In this document: positions 28,201-38,727 of the stretch, piece by piece
How the letters are laid out: the number at the start of each line of letters is the position of its first letter
Position numbering within the stretch: the first letter of the stretch is position 1
Source of the DNA: Enchytraeus crypticus
Taxonomy: Eukaryota > Annelida > Clitellata > Enchytraeida > Enchytraeidae
Assembly: GCA_905160935.1 (NCBI GenBank)
Contig: CAJHZI010000262.1
Span: forward strand, 904,001-968,000
DNA length: 64,000 nt
Direction: 5' to 3'
Notes under the pieces: model-generated
What the model saw: the letters and a program-made list of their open reading frames with translations, nothing else
Databases searched by the model: none
What the model was told of the DNA's origin: nothing
Position numbers and translations under genes: made by a program

Positions 28201-30593
28201 ACTGCCTATGATTCTTGCAAAAAAATAGTTGGATATAAATCGTCGTGTGAAACAGTTTTTTTAATATATTCTTGCCGTTGAAATTTACATTTTATTAGTA
28301 TTAAAATAGCATCGACTTTACTTCATTTATTCAAGTTAAATTGTTTTGGATAATGAACGGTGAATGTTAATGGTGTTAGTGTTAATGGTGAAAGTTAATG
28401 TCAATGGAGAATGAAGTGTAATTAATGTATGCTTAAATATATGCTTTATTTCTGAAATAGTATTTATTTTGTTACTGCAATAAGTATGTAAAGTGGGTTG
28501 AAAGTAAATTCTTAGGTCATTCTTAGGATTCTTTAGTCTTATGAGTAATTTGGTGATACTGTATCACGGCTTATGGCCTGGTCGACTTTATAACGTTGAG
28601 TGTTTGTTTTCTATTCTCAGATTATTTCGAGAGGCCTGTGTATTTCATAGAGGAAATTATGTAAAGGTAGGCTCTGATTTTGCATAGACATACGTAGAAA
28701 AGCAAGTCTGACTCGAGTGTATTATTCTGATGTATTGTGTAATTTCTTATTCCGACATCGGTAAAATTTTCGACCGTGGATCAGTATATGCGGGGTTCAA
28801 TACCTGGTCTCGCCCGTCACTGACATCGCATTCGAGTGCGGAAACTGACATTACATTAGCTTTCCCAGCTTTTTATTTATTAGTATTAACGTATTGTTCT
28901 AAATTCTTTTAGAATTAACATATACTAAACATTGACATCCATGACGTCATCCTTGTATGAGGAAATGGACGTTAAACCTTTATTATTATTATTATTATAC
29001 ATTAATACTAAAATTCTTTTAGTATTAATGTTTTAGTCTAAATTCCTGTTAGTATTAATGTATTAGTCTAAATTAGTCGAGTGTACAGGTCTAAATTCTA
29101 ATGCTATATTATCTGTATGTGGGTGCATTCTTATGATTTTGTTATTTAATTAACTGTCTATTCTAAATTTTAATGCTATATTATCTGTTTCATTTGTTAA
29201 AATTGATTGCTATAAATCTCCAAATAATTTCTATTTCATGTGCAAATTTTATTTTATAATAAGGTATCACTTTGTGCTGATTAGAGTTTTTATCAAATTT
29301 ACTGAAACAATAGTGGTAGAATATAAAGGATATGCTTTTGTTTTCAACCCTATAAAGAGCTTTGATTTATTTATTTATTTATTTCTATATTTATTTAGCT
29401 TTGATTTATTTGATCTCTTTACGTTCATAAATACTGCTTCTGATTTTGAGAAGATTAAGTCGTGTTGCTATCAGTTGGCAATGAATTGTTATTGATGTAG
29501 GAATAACTGTAATACAAGTATTGCTATTAACTTGTCTTGAAGACAGACATTGTAGTTTTCATGGAGTCTTACTCTAGTTTTTGTGACTCTCACAGGATTT
29601 GAGTCGCCTAGGACGAGACTTGAAGAATGTTATCATTATTGACAACTCTCCTGCCTCCTATCTATTTCATCCGCAGAATGCAGTAAGCTCATTAATTATC
29701 TGTTAATTATAACTGATGAGTTAGCAGAAGGCAAAGAAGAGCTGAGGTGTTTTATAACATGGACCTGCCAGTTGGCAGTGCACTAATAGAGAGAATTCTA
29801 AGTGTAATCTAATTGTTATGTTATCTACCACGGCGTTTTCTCTTGTAAGTATGAAGCTCAACTATTTAATCTTGTGTGATAGCATGCTGTGTCTGTTGAA
29901 CAGGATACTGTCATTTTGACTTCTAAATAACACGTCTCTGCATTCATATGATAAAATATTCAGTCGTGCAGCCCTTAGGTTTTGCTTTATGGCGTCAAGT
30001 GCTGCTAACCTGTACCTATCTATCTAACCTCTTTTGTTGAATCTTTGTTGACAGTTGTACCCATGCATATGAGAAGATGACTTCACCTTTTTCTTGTAGA
30101 ATGCAAAGGATTTTTCTTTGCTCTTTTGTGTATCAAATGTTGATATTCTTGTCTGTGTTGCATTTGAGACTGAGTAAATGAAATACAATTATTATATCTA
30201 AATTCTAAAGTCGAGCTTAAACATTCACTTACTGTTATGCTTCTTAATGAACTCATTACAACCCGTGTCAGAGATATCTTATAGCATTAGGTGCTAACGG
30301 CTTTTACTATTATAGTTGCGAGTAAAATTAATTCAATATTTTGTATTACATTTAATGGGCATATTTCTACAATGCTGTATTGTTTTGTTTCATAGGTGCC
30401 TATACTAACTTGGTTTGACGATCCTAACGACAGAGAGCTGTTGGACCTCCTTCCTCTGTTTGAGCGGCTCTCTAGTGCAGGCTCCTCCCAGGACGTCTAC
30501 TCTTTCCTCCTCAACGCCAACGTGGGAGCCCAGTCGGCTGCTGGGGGCAATGGGTACTTGCTACCTAACAATGGAGGGGATCAGTCGTCATAG
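22259..30593 (+). CDS. CTDSPL: Small CTD phosphatase (SCP / CTDSPL family), nine exons
   Basis: Exons: 22259-22349, 23587-23780, 24363-24464, 25260-25316, 26275-26367, 27602-27654, 28621-28666, 29596-29682, 30396-30593. All phases agree and give 306 aa. The protein starts [10 protein letters not shown], as in vertebrate CTDSP proteins, and has the KQIFCCFR motif (about 42-49). The HAD catalytic signature is [13 protein letters not shown], with nucleophile Asp118 and Asp120. Then follow [29 protein letters not shown], motif [41 protein letters not shown] and motif [10 protein letters not shown]. The family dephosphorylates serines of the RNA polymerase II C-terminal domain and other nuclear targets. 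The residue after HSSF, normally Lys, is Val here, using the GTTAGT donor. The C-terminus ([20 protein letters not shown]...) is longer than in vertebrates. Most introns follow vertebrate CTDSP positions. The 5' UTR and promoter are not resolved; a tttcag at about 22235 could be an upstream splice acceptor. Confidence 0.93.
22845..22930 (+). mobile_element. LINE 3'-end fragment
   Basis: The conserved tail GAGGCGTTATATGCCATGAA, then CCTGCCAGTAGGCAATGCAC, ends in a (GA)n run. It is the same 3' end as the 15-16 kb RTE-like LINE and lies in intron 1 of the phosphatase gene. Confidence 0.7.
23020..23460. mobile_element. GC-rich repeat fragment bounded by (ATT)n
   Basis: A strikingly GC-rich block (about 23115-23345) inside an AT-rich intron, flanked on both sides by ATT trinucleotide runs. 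Such runs are the tail type used by retroelements here. The left part (catcatccttgtaagaggga...gacgtgaaatctttatt) matches a SINE 3' end at 28940-28995. The 92-codon minus-strand frame across it is not recognisably a gene. Confidence 0.5.
24036..24265 (+). mobile_element. SINE family B copy
   Basis: The best-preserved copy: 5' GCGTAGGGGTATCGTCATGA, canonical B box GGTTCGAATCC at 24100-24110, full body, and end word catagttgatcatttcac-like. It lies in intron 2 of the phosphatase gene. Confidence 0.85.
24516..24577 (+). ncRNA. Candidate hairpin (pre-miRNA-like) in phosphatase intron 3
   Basis: A 17-nt arm ATGCACATATTTTCACT (24516-24532) is perfectly complementary to 24561-24577. The intervening 28 nt partly pair as well, leaving a short terminal loop. 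Size (about 62 nt) and shape are like a pre-miRNA, 51 nt after the exon 3 donor. No known miRNA sequence is recognised. A miniature foldback element is an equal possibility. Confidence 0.35.
24651..24745 (+). mobile_element. SINE family C fragment
   Basis: Body words gggattgactgatgatatgg, gtgcgggtcagggaggactgg, agaaagtctattcgtattcc and gaccctggttaaact are shared with copies at 34.4, 37.25, 52.6 and 53.9 kb. Confidence 0.75.
24998..25072 (+). CDS. Possible cassette exon of the phosphatase gene
   Basis: 75 nt, open in the gene's frame, bounded by an AG (ctattatag) and a good donor (GTAGGT). It would insert 25 residues between HSSFV and PVNN without shifting the frame. The translation contains [16 protein letters not shown], which resembles the later exon 5 segment [18 protein letters not shown] around HAD motif II. 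It could be a diverged duplicate exon, a relic, or chance. No other SCP I know has an insert here, so inclusion in the main transcript is doubtful. Confidence 0.35.
25355..25445 (-). mobile_element. LINE 3'-end fragment, minus strand
   Basis: CT-rich lead, then a degraded form of the tail word (cagtgttcttcaaagtgcc). It is a relic of the same LINE family as at 16 kb. Confidence 0.5.
26800..26870 (-). mobile_element. LINE 3'-end fragment, minus strand
   Basis: tctctctcagtgtattgcc then aaatggcaggtccatggctt is the reverse complement of the LINE tail. It lies in intron 5 of the phosphatase gene. Confidence 0.6.
27663..27975. repeat. 22-bp minisatellite in phosphatase intron 6
   Basis: About 13 tandem units close to GATAAAGTTAGGCATCTGTT plus GG, starting just after the exon 6 donor. 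Variants cluster (ttaggataaag early, tgggataaag late), which suggests stepwise expansion. Confidence 0.9.
28735..28995 (+). mobile_element. tRNA-derived SINE, family A
   Basis: ATCGGTAAAATTTTCGACCG, then ggatcagtatatgcgg, then a B-box-like GGTTCAATACC, the body (tcactgacatcgcattcgag), and a 3' end ...gaggaaatggacgttaaacc with an (ATT)n tail. It lies in intron 7 of the phosphatase gene. Confidence 0.75.
29725..29795 (+). mobile_element. LINE 3'-end fragment
   Basis: gaggtgttttataacatgga then cctgccagttggcagtgcac, ending in GAGAG. Same tail family as the 16-kb LINE. It lies in intron 8 of the phosphatase gene. Confidence 0.65.
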
Positions 30594-33500
30594 CAACGCA
30601 GAATAAAGGTTGTCACAGCAACGCAGAAAAGCAGTTAATTATGGGACGAGTAAAATACTTGTCTTAGCACATTTTATGTTGTAAATTGGCTGAAAGTGAG
30701 CTGATTTGTATGGACTGTAGGCAGATATTTATATTTAATTGTCGAGTAGCCTATGGCTTGCTATTAATGATCGTGTGCTATGCAATCTACAGATCATGAC
30801 TTGACTTTTAACCAGAAGAACGCTTTAAATCTTTTATTCAAGTTTGTGTCGTTGTCCTGCTATCTCTATGCTGCTTCCAGGTTCTTGCAGCTGAACAGGA
30901 GCCCAGAGAAGCTTATGATTCTGATACCAACTCTTCATTTACGTTACGTCGTCTTCAAACGTATCAATGGACTCCGTATGAGAAACTGTAGCAGATTTGA
31001 ATTGTAATTAAGCGATTATTGTGTGATATTCAATATTTACGAGGTGTGTATTGAATCATGGAATCCAAAGTTCTGTGCTACATATTGCCATAGACAAGTT
31101 TTCTACGTAGACTGAGCGCTGGATGCATCGCTGCTCCTGACATTGGAGTATTGCTTATTTCTACTGACAATTTCTGTGATACGAAGACTGTAATGAATTG
31201 TACATAATATTCGATTAGCTAACTAATGTAATTATTGTCCCTAGCTAAACTGGGATTCAAGGGAAGATGATGATGATGATTGAATATATTACTGTATCAA
31301 TCCTCTCCACTTAGGCATTGTAAATATATGAAACTATTTTGGTCTTTAACAGATTTTTTGGTCTCAATTACTGGTTAATATCCTATTCATTATATTTCAG
31401 TTGTTTGTACGCACAGTTGGGGTTGTATGCAATATTTAATTATTTCATGCAGTAATTACCTACTATAAATAGTACATAATGCCTTTAATATGTGTACATT
31501 ATGTATTTGAACTTGTGTTGTTATCTGCAGGTTTTATATTTTTATGGCATGATTGATGATGGATGCCGGTATTTGCACGTAACATCCATCATGCTAACAT
31601 TTAGTGCATATTGTGCACTACTCATATATGGAAGTGCATGTATACTCTTTAGATATACATGTATATTATTCACAGTGTTATGCAATGTGTTTATAGCAGT
31701 ACATGCAATGATTTTACTCGCCATTATTTTATACTTAAGCGTAAAAGTTTGTACAACTCTTTTCAAACTCACCTTTAAGATAACAAGATGTCAGTTGATG
31801 TGTGCCAGTATAAATATATCGTTGTAAGAAACAGATATTCCAACAGTGCATTATAGAATAGCGGTATTCTGCACGTATCGTAGGAGGTGATCAAGTAGAA
31901 GCTAAGGGTAGTGATGAGAAAGAAATTTTCCCGACCCTTGCTAAACTGGGTTTCGTGGTAAGATGATGATGATGAGTGAAGCAAAGAAAAACCACCTTTC
32001 TCAAGCTAACAGTTGCTTTAGTCTTCTTCAAATGTATATATTTTGCGATGGTATCAATTTGTAAGTCTTTGATGTACTATATTTGATGAAAATACTGGCT
32101 TGAGTTAGAATATGTACATTTGACAGAGACTGTAGACTGAGACATGTATGTTACTTAAATATATTCGATTTTTGCTGAAGATTATTGTCTGCAGAAGTGT
32201 TTATTTTCTGTTTGTTTGAATGGTTGTGTACACAATTGTTTGTTGTCTTTTTGTTTGAATGATTGCCGGCAGAATTGTTTGTTGTCTGTTTTGTTTGAAT
32301 GATTGTCTGCTGAATTGTTTGTTGTCTGTTTTGTTTGATTGATTGTCTGCAGACTTATTATCTGTTTTGTTTGGATGATTGTCTGCTGAATTGTTTGTTG
32401 TCTGCTTCACTTGATAAGATTTATTATTCTATTCTATGTAAAGTATAGACAAATACTAAATAATATGATTATTTTAATTTTGTGGTTGAGCAATTTTTGT
32501 TTGGCAGATTCTGTCCGACTCTGTCTGATAGTGTCTTTAAGGATATATAGCTGATGTTAAGTCATTAGTAGGAGCCTATACTTCTGCATGTTTGACTTGT
32601 CTATTGTTGGTTGATCAAACTATTATATTCACATTGGTAGCTGATATCAGTTTCTTAAAACAATTTGAGCTGTTGTTAAAAGTGAACTGTGAAGCATCAT
32701 GAAGGGTAATTAATGTAAAACTACCTCTTACACTCTTTGTTGATATCACACTATTATCTGATGGAGTTGTTCGTAATGAGACCAAACGCGGAATAATTTA
32801 TACATAATATATATTTGGGTCCTGCCTGATCGTGAAGATTATAACATTAGGTTTATGTTCTTCATTGCTACTTTTTGTCATAAAAATCTCTCCATTTTAA
32901 TGATTTTAATTACAGATTTTTAACATTGTGTTTTGTAGAGATGACTAATAAAACAGTCGCTCATTGATAGCTTATGTTCATTTCTGAATTCAAAGACTAC
33001 CATGTAACAAAACGACTCTTTCACTTCATTCTTCTGTTAATTATTTTACTGAATATTCTCTAAGGAGAATTTAAATTGTAATATTTTAAAACTAAATTAG
33101 CTGGTAATGATATCTGCTGCTAGGACGACCCTAATTTCACGTGTGTATAAGAAAACCGGCTTTAATGTTAATTATTTTGCATTGTGTTTGTTAATGGTAT
33201 TCATGTAGAGTTACAAATGTAGTTTAATCGAAGATTAGTTTATTCGGATAAAACTTGATGGAAGTTCTTTAATATTTATGAATGAGTGTGCGTATAATAT
33301 TTAATATTTATGAATGAGCGCTTTAATAGTTATGAATGAGCGTGTGTGTGTGTGTGTGTATTGTGTCTTTACCATGTTTCTCTTTACAAATCTGTCTACT
33401 TAAATTTATTATATACTAAATCCTAATTACGCCGCCATGTACCTTATTCATTCAGCTGCCTTGCTCTTTATTTTTCTAATTGCTATGCATTTCCATTACA

Positions 33501-34680
33501 ATATTAATTTTTTGTGATTATCTATTGCATATATAGAAATAATTGTAAACTAGTTTTATGATTTAGCTATTTTGCAAGCGGTGTCTACTGCTAGCCGTTC
33601 AGTTAGGAATCCGTGTAGCTCTTGTTCTTAGTTTTTGTCGTGAGATTGAAATGGAAATATTGTTACTAATGTATGAAGCCCCATATGGAGATCGTCTCTT
33701 TCTTGGTAGCGGTCAAAAATAATTCAAGTAATGCCGTCACCGAAGATTAATTCACCAACAATAGCCTGCAAAAAAGTACATGTTGAGTTAAAGAGAGATC
33801 TGATATGGCATCGGTTCTTATTAGCGATGAACTGTCGTATACTGACGTGTAAATGTTCTGATATCGAGATGATGTTGGGCTCTAAATAACGCGTTGTCAG
33901 TATGTTCGATGAGAATTGGTATTAGGTTTGCTGCTTATTCTTGTACATTCTTGTTTGCATCCTTGTGCCCTCCAGTTAATCGAGTTTAAGTTAGTTATGT
34001 TGTTCTATATGTTTACCGTACAATATGTTTCATCGTTTTTCACGTTGAATGAATGAGTTTTGGTTGTATGATGTATAAATCCCGCTTTGTGAAGGAAATA
34101 TTACAAGTTGTTATTTTGTTGTGTAGACATTACTATAAATCACGTAAATAAAGGCCTACTATTCAAAATAAAATGAACGTTAAAAAAGCGCTATGATGGC
34201 CTAGTGATGTAGCTTCTGTTGCCATTATTTTGTATTTAGCAGATAGACTATATTTTTGTTTTCCTTTGCTTTAGATTGCTGTTCTTGTTACTTTAAGATT
34301 TTGTTAGGAGTCTATTTTTAGTATCTTGAATTAAATAGAAAGGTTAGACTTCAAAGTAAATTAATTAATTAATAAATACATTTTAATACGTAATTAAGAA
34401 ATTGCTACAAAATTTTCTAAAACGATGGAAAAGACGGTCTATTCGTATCCCGACCCTAGTTAAACTGGGATTCAAGGGAAGATGATGATGATGCTGATGG
34501 TATATTTTAAGATAAAATAACTAAGGAAAAGTTTCTTTAGTAAACTTTAGTTGTTTGCAAATTAATTTCCTGACTATTAATTATGTATTATTGATGAATA
34601 ATATCCTTGATATTTTTTGCGAAAATTTATTTAAATCTTGTTTTTTGGAATAAATTAAAAGTTTTGTTTGTGCGAGCTAT

Positions 34681-34682
<2 letters not shown>
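30594..34682 (+). other. Probable 3' UTR of the phosphatase gene and intergenic DNA
   Basis: The phosphatase stop codon is followed at once by AATAAA (about 30602), and further AATAAA signals occur, for example near 34144. Open frames in between (30780-31007, 31492-31827) have no recognisable domain. SINE-C tail fragments lie at 31236-31280, 31929-31975 and 34408-34500. The true transcript end cannot be set from sequence alone. Confidence 0.45.
32190..32410. repeat. About 40-bp minisatellite
   Basis: Roughly five units containing TTGTTTGTTGTCTGTTTTGT and TTGAATGATTGTCTGC, increasingly diverged at the left end. Confidence 0.8.

Positions 34683-34733
<51 letters not shown>
34683..34733. repeat. 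(TA)n microsatellite
   Basis: A pure TA run of about 50 nt. Confidence 0.95.
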
Positions 34734-34739
<6 letters not shown>

Positions 34740-35086
34740 CTTTTTGGAATAAAGAGTAGAACAACTGACAAGGCTGTGTGCTTCATTTGTATTTATGATC
34801 TTCAATTTATAATGAGCTTAATGATATAAGGATATGAAATGGGAACTGAGCTTGATAAAACCTTTCTACATTGTTGTAGATTAACATGTAATAGAAGTAC
34901 AAGTTTATGTAAGGTCTCCTATGGCTGTACACTACTATCTGTATGTATGTCTGTCTGCATTACTGATTGTAGAGACGCCTGAAAGTTGACGTAGCAAAAA
35001 TACTGTATTAGTGATATGCCTAGTATCATCCTGTAATCCTGTTATGGACGAAGTTTAAAAAGTTTTAGTACAGTTTCCAACAGCCA

Positions 35087-35235
35087 AAGGCTGGAGCCAT
35101 TGGCGAAGTCGGTAAGATACTCGACCACGGATCAGTAAGTGCGGGGTTCAAATCCTGGGCTCATTCGTCACTGACATCGCCTTCGAGTGAGGAAACTGAC
35201 GTTAACTTTGTCTTTAAGCTTTACCAGTTTCTACG
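35087..35235 (+). mobile_element. SINE family A copy
   Basis: gccattggcgaagtcggtaa, gatactcgaccacggatcag, B box GGTTCAAATCC (35145-35155), and the body tcactgacatcgccttcgag then gaggaaactgacgttaac. A near-complete copy. Confidence 0.85.
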
Positions 35236-35782
35236 TCGATGTTGAAAATTAGCATAAGTTGTACTCGTATTATAAGTGACGTATGTTCCATGTGTTTATT
35301 TAGCCTATTAACCGAAATGGTATGCGAGATGGATCTCTGGTCGGGGTTTCATGGCTCTCTCCCGAGTAATTTATAGATAAGATGATGATGTTAGTAGCAT
35401 AAACCTTCTACCAATTAGGCATACTACGTGTGTTAAAGCAACTTCACTATTATCTGGGACATTATATTCGGTTTAGTAGTTAGTAATTTATTGAACATTC
35501 TTTTTAAAGGTACGTTGGAGTTATATTACTAATGCATTTTAATGTGTCTCGTAACATAGGACGCGATGTGTGGAGTGCACAGCGGCCACTTATATTCGAT
35601 TGTTCCGGAAGATCGGCTGAGATGTTGTCCTCTTGGGACGTCCCTGATATTTTCCTTGGATGAGGAAACGGACGTTAAACCTATATTATTATTATAATTA
35701 TAATTAGTATTATTATTGTTATTATTAAGGAGGCTATTAGGTTTCGAATATCAGCCTAATCATCTCAACATTGTCCCTTCAT

Positions 35783-35940
35783 AGATTCTAATCCCAAGTG
35801 GATTCTAATCCCAGGTGGATTCTGATCCAAAGTGGATTCTAATCCCAGGTGGATTCTAATCCCAGGTGGATTCTAATCCCTGGGGGTTTTTAATCGCAGG
35901 TGGATTCTAATCCCATGTGGATTCTAATCCCAGGTGTATG
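35783..35940. repeat. 17-bp minisatellite
   Basis: About nine units of GGATTCTAATCCCAGGT with point variants. Confidence 0.9.
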
Positions 35941-36664
35941 GTAGCTGATAGGGAAATAGACTTAATAAATAATAATAATTAACAATAATAAATTAATATA
36001 ATAATAATTAATAATAGGGAAATAGAGAGGAACAGACTCTAAGCTGTGCAACATTTTGTAACCACTACTATATTATTATATGTCTCTGTACTTATTTGAC
36101 TACTCGTGTAATTGTATATAGTACTACTAGCCTCTTATCGCTGCTGGTGAGGAAGCGGCCTATAGGAGGAGTCGACACTGGAGCAAACCTTTAATAGTCT
36201 GCAGGATTTTTTCTCTGCGTCTCAGTTCAGTGATTCATTAGGACTGTAAGATTAAAATATTGATTTCTCTTTGACCTTAGGAGAACAGACGAATATTAAT
36301 TTTTGTAATTATTCTTATTTCTATCAACTTTGTCGTTTGTACAGCGCACTGGAGTTTTTATTTCTGCATTTGCTTTAGCTGGAATACGTTTTATAATGAA
36401 TTCACGGCTCCGATTGAAGGTCTTGTATTGGCACAGATTATGTTGCAGTTTTTGTTTCAGTTTTGATGACGTTTGAGCTGAACTTCATAAATAGGATAAA
36501 CTTGTCGTTTCGCATTTTTTTAAAAAGGCAGAAAATGAAACCAACGAATTGAAGTTCTGAGATTCGTGCTCTGAAATTAGTGCAATTTGTGTAGAAGGTT
36601 AATCAAAATCAGGCATATATAAATTAGATTCTTTTAAGTGTGATACTGGCTACAAATTTACATG

Positions 36665-36668
<4 letters not shown>

Positions 36669-36729
<61 letters not shown>
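36669..36729. repeat. (TA)n microsatellite
   Basis: A pure TA run of about 60 nt. Confidence 0.95.
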
Positions 36730-36734
<5 letters not shown>

Positions 36735-37247
36735 TAAATATATATTGTAAATTCGATTGTTTTGAATTTCCACATTTGCGTTGCGATATTATGTTTTAAA
36801 AGACAAAAGTATTTTAATTTACTGTCAGGACTTGAAATCTGCGCACCTAAGTTACTGTGACACGCAGAACATTACTATAGCTGAGAACAGCGAAGTGGCA
36901 CGTTGCTGACAGTGCCCTTGTTGTCACCGCTGACCGAGGTTCTTCACAGATCGGCGAAAGCTAATTTGTCGTATCTGTGTTGAGCTCGGTGACGTGTTAG
37001 GGAACGTATGGTGTGATTGATAGTGCAATATTAGAAATCATTTATTTGACTGACGTTGATCTGTGAATTTTGTACTGAATATCGACGCGTCGATTGGACT
37101 GCGCGTGTGTTATTGCAGTTAACGTTGTTTTACGTTGTTTTCGACGTTTTGTTATGGATATAATCAATAAATGGAATTGCTTTATAATTTTAACGACTTT
37201 TAACATTTTAAGAGTCTTTGGATTAGGGTACTGACTAGTGTGGGACA

Positions 37248-37325
37248 GGAGGACTGGTGAAAGTCTATTCGTATCCCGACTCTGTTTAAACTGGGATTTA
37301 AGGGAAGAAGAAGATAATGATGATG
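37248..37325 (+). mobile_element. SINE family C fragment
   Basis: aggactggtgaaagtctatt, cgtatcccgactctgtttaa, then the (GAA/GAT) tail typical of the family. The 80-codon frame overlapping it is not a gene. Confidence 0.7.
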
Positions 37326-38215
37326 AACATTTTATGAGTCTTTGCGTTAGACGTTTTGTCTGGCGCGGAATAGAGGGGGTCTCAACCTGTGCGATACACT
37401 CATTCTGTAGCTCTTGTCAAACTGCAACAGATGGCACAGGATTTTGTTTTTGTCTCATCGAATTAAATTCATTTGTGTGAATTAAATTCAAATTACTATC
37501 CGAAACTCTTGGACTAAGTATTTTAAAAATTGTAAAAAGTATTAAATTGAACAATGTCCAATCGTGAAATACATCTTTAGAACCGAGGGATTGTGAACAG
37601 TATTACGCAAAATTCTCTCAGGGAGCCAGTATTTATGTCGCACGGTGTAGTAAATGATAGGCCCGACTATTTGCCTCACCCTGTATTAAATGTTACTATA
37701 TGACGCACTCATTAAATATGTTATACTTATAAACTGCGAAGGTCATCAATTCATTGGTTGAGATAAACCAGATCTATTGACAGATGTACTGTTTCTCACA
37801 CTTGTGCTGTGGATAGTCTACTGAGGGACTACAGTCAGTAATACAGGATTGATTAACAGCCATTCTCTCATCATTTCCTCCTTACGATCTGCTAAAAAGT
37901 GACAGTCTGCAAGCCATTTTCGTAGATTTCGTAACTTCATTTCATATCTTAAATCCAGATCTTAATTAAGGTCTAGATATAGGACATGCGGGGGGGGGGT
38001 TGCTGAAAGATTGTGGATAAGAAATAATAAAGCGGAGATGAATTAAAAGACTGTTGGAAGGAATTTTGACCTATTTGATAACTCATGATATTAAGATGAA
38101 GAAGGAAATCAGAGGATAAGACAAATTGAATAAGTTACATGCCATGGACCTGCTGGCGATCAATACAGTGAGAAGTGGTAGCGACATTATTGATTATGCC
38201 AGTTTAAGATATGTT

Positions 38216-38283
38216 ATTATAAGTTCATAATCTTACGGTATGATTTTATATCAATTATACCGTAAGATCATGAACTTATTATT
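38216..38283. repeat. Imperfect 26-bp hairpin
   Basis: The arm around TAAGTTCATAATCTTACGG (38216-38241) pairs with 38257-38283 with about two mismatches; the loop is about 15 nt. It lies 450 nt upstream of the carboxypeptidase start. It may be a miniature foldback element or a small RNA hairpin. Confidence 0.5.
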
Positions 38284-38510
38284 ATTTAAGTTATTGAATC
38301 ACGATTTATATTCTCTCGTTCACGACTAAGTGATATCTTCTAAAATCAAACTTGAAAATATTTTTCTACGCACCTTTACTTCTTGAAACGATATAGATCA
38401 GATGAAATAAATTTTCAGCCGTTGCTGAAACTATGATCCGAAATCTTTTGTTTTAACGAACAGTCGGCAAAGAAACTTGGCCTACTTTTGGACTAGCTGA
38501 TCTCAATCAA

Positions 38511-38516
38511 TATAAA
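38511..38516 (+). promoter_or_regulatory. Possible TATA box of carboxypeptidase gene 1
   Basis: TATAAA in a less AT-rich context (caatataaactccgcc), about 215 bp upstream of the start codon. The spacing implies a 5' UTR of roughly 180 nt. Weak evidence; the tandem gene has its TATA box much nearer. Confidence 0.25.
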
Positions 38517-38727
38517 CTCCGCCTTATGTACAAGCGGCTTGGCTTAGACTGTACCTTCATCTAACCCTTTCAGAGAAAGAAAACTTATCTATCTGAAATA
38601 AATAGGACTAATTCTTGCTATCAGCCCGCATTTTACTTGCCTCGATTCATTGCTATAGTTTGTGCGGTTGGATTTATCGCCAATAAATAATCATATCGGA
38701 TATAGGCCTATCAAACTGTGGTGCAAG

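Larger units (their letters stand above)
34734..38510. other. Intergenic region with repeats
   Basis: Between the phosphatase and carboxypeptidase genes. It holds SINE and minisatellite copies listed separately, and a second SINE 3' end with (ATT)n at about 35630-35730. A (TA)n tract lies at 36669-36729, a SINE-C copy at 37248-37325 and a LINE tail at about 38120-38170. No exon was recognised. Confidence 0.5.

Noticed and set aside
33718..33740. TTCAAGTAA, the miR-26 seed, downstream of a CTDSP gene
   Set aside because: No hairpin partner is visible nearby and the rest does not match miR-26; a 9-nt match is expected by chance.
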